Shown here: positions 6,328-8,978 of the stretch, in pieces | How positions within the stretch are numbered: the stretch's first letter is position 1 | How the letters are laid out: every line of letters starts with the position of its first letter | Source of the DNA: Holophagaceae bacterium UBA706 | GTDB lineage: Bacteria > Acidobacteriota > Holophagae > Holophagales > Holophagaceae | Assembly (NCBI GenBank): GCA_002298155.1 | Contig: DBME01000176.1 | Span: 1-8,978 of the forward strand | Direction: 5' to 3' | Length of the DNA stretch: 8,978 nt | Notes under the pieces: generated by a model | Seen by the model: only the letters and a program-made list of their open reading frames with translations | Database searches by the model: none | Told to the model about the DNA's origin: nothing | Made by a program: the position numbers and the translations under genes

Positions 6328-7755
6328 ATGGCCTCAGCGACCCACCACACCACCGCCCCCGCCGACCGCATTCCGGCGACCCAGAAGGTCGCCTACGGCC
6401 TGGGCGCCATCGTCACCATCGTGGCGGTGAATTCCGTCGTGCAGCTCACGAGCCTCGTGTACGTGGTGGGCCTGGGCGTGAGCGCGATCTGGGTGGGCTA
6501 CGCCCAGGCCCTTCCCCGCCTGTGGGACGCCATCGTCGATCCCATCCTCGGCAACCTCTCGGACAACAGCCGCTCGCGCTTCGGCCGCCGCATCCCCTTC
6601 CTGGTGGTGGGCGGGGTGCTCATCGGCATCGCCTTCGCCCTGCTCTGGATGGTGCCCCGGGACTGGAGCAAGCCGGCGATGTTCGCCTATCTGGTGGTCA
6701 CGTCCCTGTTCTTCTACACGGCGGTGCCCATCTACTCGATCCCCCACGGCGCCCTGGGCCTGGAGATGACCGAGGACTACCACGAGAAGACCCGGCTCTT
6801 CGGCTACGCCAGCTTCATCGGCAACGTTGGCGCCTTCTGCCTGCCCTGGGTCTACTACCTGGGCAACCGCCGCATCTTCCACGGCGATTCCGTGGCGGGC
6901 ATCAAATGGGTATGCCTGGGCATGGCCGTGTTCCTCACCATCGCGGCCCTGGTGTGCGCCACCGTCTGCAAGGAGCCGCGCCTGCAGCAGGTGCGCTCCC
7001 TCGAGAAGGTCCCCATCCTGGAGGGCTTCAAGGCCACCTACCGCAACCGCACGTTCATCCAGCTGGTGGCGGCCTTTACCCTGCTCATCGTGGGTTTCCA
7101 GCTGGTGATGGGCTTCTCCAACTTCATGTCGATCTTCTACCTGTACGGCGGCGATAAGGCCTCGGCCTCGATCCTCATGGCGGAGAACGGCACCCTGTGG
7201 GCGGCGGTGGGCATCGGCGGGGTCTTCCCCATGATGTGGCTGTCCAGGCGGTTCGGAAAACGCGCCACGGTGATCTTCTCCTTCGTGGTCATCATCGCCG
7301 GCAACCTTCTGAAGGTCGTGTGCTACAACCGCGCCCTTCCGTGGCTGACGTTCATCCCCACCTTCTGCCTGTCGCTGGGCATGGTGTTCTGCTTCTCCTT
7401 GGTGAATTCCATGATCTCCGACATCTGCGACGAGGAGGAGCTGACCAAGGGCACCCGGCAGGAAGGCGTCTACTTCGCGGTCTACAACTGGTGGTGGAAG
7501 GTGGGCGTCTCCATCGCCTCGGTGCTTAGCGGCTACCTCCTGCGCCTGACGGGGTTCGCCGAGGGCCTGGCGACCCAGACCGCCTCGACCCTGTTCTGGA
7601 TCCGCTTCTGGGAGATCGGGCTGCCCTCCGCCCTGTGCCTGCTGAGCGTGTGGCTCCTGCTGAAATACCCCCTCACGGAGGAGCGGGCCTACCAGGTCAA
7701 GGCCGCCCTCGAGGCCCGGAAGAACCTGCCCGGGCCCCCCTGCCCCGCGGAATAA
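6328..7755 (+). CDS. GPH-family (MelB-like, MFS_2) sugar:cation symporter
   Basis: A 475-residue inner-membrane transporter of the glycoside-pentoside-hexuronide:cation symporter family, with about 12 hydrophobic segments. Family signatures: IPATQKVAYGLG just before the first membrane helix (15-26), LWDAIVDPILGNLSD (65-79; Asp67 and Asp71 match the cation-site Asp pattern of this family), SRSRFGRRIPF (81-91), IPHGALGLEM (138-147), and a C-half signature ISDICDEEELTKGTRQEG (363-380) followed by VYNWWWKVGVSIASVLSGY (385-403). The ATG at 6328 gives a short cytoplasmic N-terminus typical of the family, with a weak GGGA upstream. Upstream in-frame starts at 6259 (GTG), 6268, 6280 and 6289 would only add an unconserved, hairpin-encoded stretch and have no better Shine-Dalgarno. 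It is transcribed divergently from the LacI-receptor-GH144 operon across a shared operator, so its substrate is probably the oligosaccharide made by the GH144 enzyme. The substrate is inferred. Confidence 0.93.
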   Translation: MASATHHTTAPADRIPATQKVAYGLGAIVTIVAVNSVVQLTSLVYVVGLGVSAIWVGYAQALPRLWDAIVDPILGNLSDNSRSRFGRRIPFLVVGGVLIGIAFALLWMVPRDWSKPAMFAYLVVTSLFFYTAVPIYSIPHGALGLEMTEDYHEKTRLFGYASFIGNVGAFCLPWVYYLGNRRIFHGDSVAGIKWVCLGMAVFLTIAALVCATVCKEPRLQQVRSLEKVPILEGFKATYRNRTFIQLVAAFTLLIVGFQLVMGFSNFMSIFYLYGGDKASASILMAENGTLWAAVGIGGVFPMMWLSRRFGKRATVIFSFVVIIAGNLLKVVCYNRALPWLTFIPTFCLSLGMVFCFSLVNSMISDICDEEELTKGTRQEGVYFAVYNWWWKVGVSIASVLSGYLLRLTGFAEGLATQTASTLFWIRFWEIGLPSALCLLSVWLLLKYPLTEERAYQVKAALEARKNLPGPPCPAE

Positions 7756-7799
7756 CCTACCAATTTACATAACTATTCTGGAATCCCCGGGCCGGAACC

Positions 7800-7808
7800 T
7801 GCTATACC
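7800..7808 (+). promoter_or_regulatory. Possible extended -10 promoter element for the chemoreceptor gene
   Basis: TGCTATACC carries a TG one base before TATACC (four of six matches to TATAAT), 27 bases before the chemoreceptor ATG. No convincing -35 is seen at normal spacing, and I find no sigma28- or sigma54-type motif. The 80-base gap after the symporter has no clear intrinsic terminator, so read-through is also possible. Confidence 0.3.
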
Positions 7809-7824
7809 GTTCTCCACGCACCCC

Positions 7825-7830
7825 GGGGAG
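7825..7830 (+). promoter_or_regulatory. Ribosome-binding site of the chemoreceptor gene
   Basis: GGGGAG followed by AGCCC and then ATG at 7836. The five-base spacing supports this start, which is followed by a basic residue-rich N-terminus and the first membrane helix. Confidence 0.65.
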
Positions 7831-7835
7831 AGCCC

Positions 7836-8978
7836 ATGCGAAACGGCCTGCTTGATCGGATCAGCATTCGCAGCAAGCTCCTCGTCCTGGCCGGAAGCCT
7901 TCTGGGCGTGGCGGTCTGCCTGTGGGTGACCGCCTTCGTCACGTCCCGGACGACCCAGAGGCAGAGCCTGGAGCTGGCCGGGACCCTGCACAAGGTCGCC
8001 GCCGCCACGAACCTGGCCCGGGAGGCCCAGAACGACTTCAAGGTCCAAGTCCAGGAATGGAAGGATATCCTCCTCAGGGGCTATGACCCTGCCCTGTTCG
8101 CCAAGCACCAGGCCGCCTTCGGGAAGCGGGAGGCGGAGGTGCGCGAGGACCTCGTCCAGCTCCGGGCGCTTTTCCAGGATCCGGACCTCCAATTCCCAGT
8201 GGAACGGGTGGACACGTGCCTCAAGGAGCACGAGGCCCTGGGGGCGCGCTACCGCGAGGCCCTGGCCGCGGCCTGGAAGCCCGCCGACCCCCTGGCCTAC
8301 CGGGCCGTGGACCTGCGGCTGCGCGGCATCGACCGGCCCATGAACGAGTCGATAAAGGCCCTGGCGGAGGGGACCCTCAAGGACGGGGTGACCATCAGCG
8401 AACGCGAACGCCTGGAGATGGAGGGCCTGCTGCGCCGGGCCCTTCTGCTCAACCTCACTCTGCTCGTGGTGGGCGTGGGGATCGGCATGATGATCGTGCG
8501 GGCCATCACACGGCGCATCCAGGGCGGCGTCGGGGAGGCCATGGCGGGGATGGCGCGCATGGCTGAAGGCGACTTCCGCCGGGGCGTGGAGGTGCGCAGC
8601 GCCGACGACCTGGGCACCATGGCCGCCCATTTCAACACCCTCCTCAAGCATTTCCAGGCCCTGTTCAGCCAGCTGCGGGATTCCTCCGGCAAGGTGGCCA
8701 GTGGTTCCACCGAGCTCAGCAGCACCGCGTCCGAGGTGGCCCGGGCCGCCCAGGAGATCTCCGACCTGGCCGAAGGGCAGAACTCGGCCGCCAAGCACAC
8801 CACCGCGGCCGTGTTCCAGCTCACGGCGGGCATCCGGAAAGTGACGGAGAACGTCCGGAACAGCGGCGAGCGCACCACGAACATGGTCACCGCCGCCGAA
8901 GAGGGCGCCCTCCAGGGGGAGGCCACCGTCCGGGCCATGCTCGCCATCCGGGATTCCACCCAGCAGATGGTCCGGGCC
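7836..8978 (+). CDS. Methyl-accepting chemotaxis protein (3' end outside window)
   Basis: The first 381 codons are open to the right edge; the C-terminal signalling tip is not in the window. The start MRNGLLDRISIRSKLLVLAG leads into membrane segment 1 (about 15-36). Residues about 40-198 form an all-helical periplasmic sensor containing FKVQVQEWKDILLRGYDPALF (split: FKVQVQEWKD / ILLRGYDPALF, 68-88), a stretch common in four-helix-bundle chemoreceptors. Membrane segment 2 spans about 202-222 (LLLNLTLLVVGVGIGMMIV), followed by a HAMP domain (about 221-275; MARMAEGDFRRGVEV and DDLGTMAAHFNTLL). A coiled-coil with Ser/Thr/Ala-rich heptads then begins the methylation and signalling region (STELSSTASEVARAAQEISD, EGQNSAAKHTTA). 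It would signal through CheW/CheA to the flagellar or twitching motor. The ligand cannot be told from the sequence. Placement 80 bases after the symporter may be chance, or may link chemotaxis to the same sugar. A full gene would be expected to add roughly 150-250 residues. Confidence 0.93.
   Translation, partial: MRNGLLDRISIRSKLLVLAGSLLGVAVCLWVTAFVTSRTTQRQSLELAGTLHKVAAATNLAREAQNDFKVQVQEWKDILLRGYDPALFAKHQAAFGKREAEVREDLVQLRALFQDPDLQFPVERVDTCLKEHEALGARYREALAAAWKPADPLAYRAVDLRLRGIDRPMNESIKALAEGTLKDGVTISERERLEMEGLLRRALLLNLTLLVVGVGIGMMIVRAITRRIQGGVGEAMAGMARMAEGDFRRGVEVRSADDLGTMAAHFNTLLKHFQALFSQLRDSSGKVASGSTELSSTASEVARAAQEISDLAEGQNSAAKHTTAAVFQLTAGIRKVTENVRNSGERTTNMVTAAEEGALQGEATVRAMLAIRDSTQQMVRA

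Noticed and set aside
5937..7157. A 406-codon plus-strand frame through the control region and into the symporter.
   Set aside because: Within the symporter it is the shifted frame, rich in Arg/Pro/His; it starts inside the opposite-strand regulator gene.
7756..7835. Intrinsic terminator after the symporter.
   Set aside because: GC-rich self-complementary boxes exist but none forms a good stem followed by a T-run.
7773..8798. A 341-codon minus-strand open frame over the chemoreceptor.
   Set aside because: Gly/His/Leu-rich antisense shadow; the plus-strand frame encodes clear membrane segments and a HAMP domain.

Overview
The window is GC-rich and densely coded. It looks like a chromosomal segment of a free-living Gram-negative bacterium, most likely an Acidobacteriota member (Holophaga/Geothrix-like). 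The main reason is a ~970-residue Oar-type TonB-dependent receptor with an N-terminal carboxypeptidase-regulatory-like domain and no SusD partner, which is the outer-membrane receptor style expanded in that phylum. The taxonomic call is inference from gene style, not from a marker gene.

Positions 1-6076, all on the minus strand, hold a tightly packed operon read from right to left: a LacI-family regulator (4916-6076), a TonB-dependent outer-membrane receptor (2010-4913), a GH144/'glucoamylase-family' secreted glycosidase (457-1992), and the first 148 codons of a secreted protein with a carbohydrate-binding-like N-terminus (1-446, cut by the window edge). Gaps between these genes are 2, 17 and 10 bases. 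The receptor's ribosome-binding site lies inside the last codons of the regulator, so the four genes are almost certainly cotranscribed.

Positions 6077-6327 are the control region and the leader of the next gene. It contains a near-perfect LacI-type operator (core TGAAAACGTTTACA, dyad at 6105-6126), an AT-rich patch where candidate promoters for both directions overlap, and a perfect 8-bp stem-loop built from two GCCATGGC boxes. Positions 6328-7755 (plus strand) encode a GPH-family (MelB-like, MFS_2) sugar:cation symporter, transcribed divergently from the operon.

Together the genes fit a compact glycan-utilisation locus. The outer-membrane receptor would import a glucan, the GH144 lipoprotein-like enzyme would cut it, the inner-membrane symporter would take up the products, and the LacI regulator would sense an oligosaccharide and control both directions from one operator. 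GH144 is known for endo-beta-1,2-glucanase activity, so beta-1,2-glucan (sophoro-oligosaccharides or cyclic glucans) is the best substrate guess. No enzyme for the final cleavage to glucose is in the window.

Positions 7836-8978 (plus strand) hold the first 381 codons of a methyl-accepting chemotaxis protein with two membrane segments, a periplasmic helical sensor domain and a HAMP domain, cut by the right edge. It is probably a separate transcription unit. I found no tRNA, rRNA, CRISPR array, insertion sequence or phage gene.
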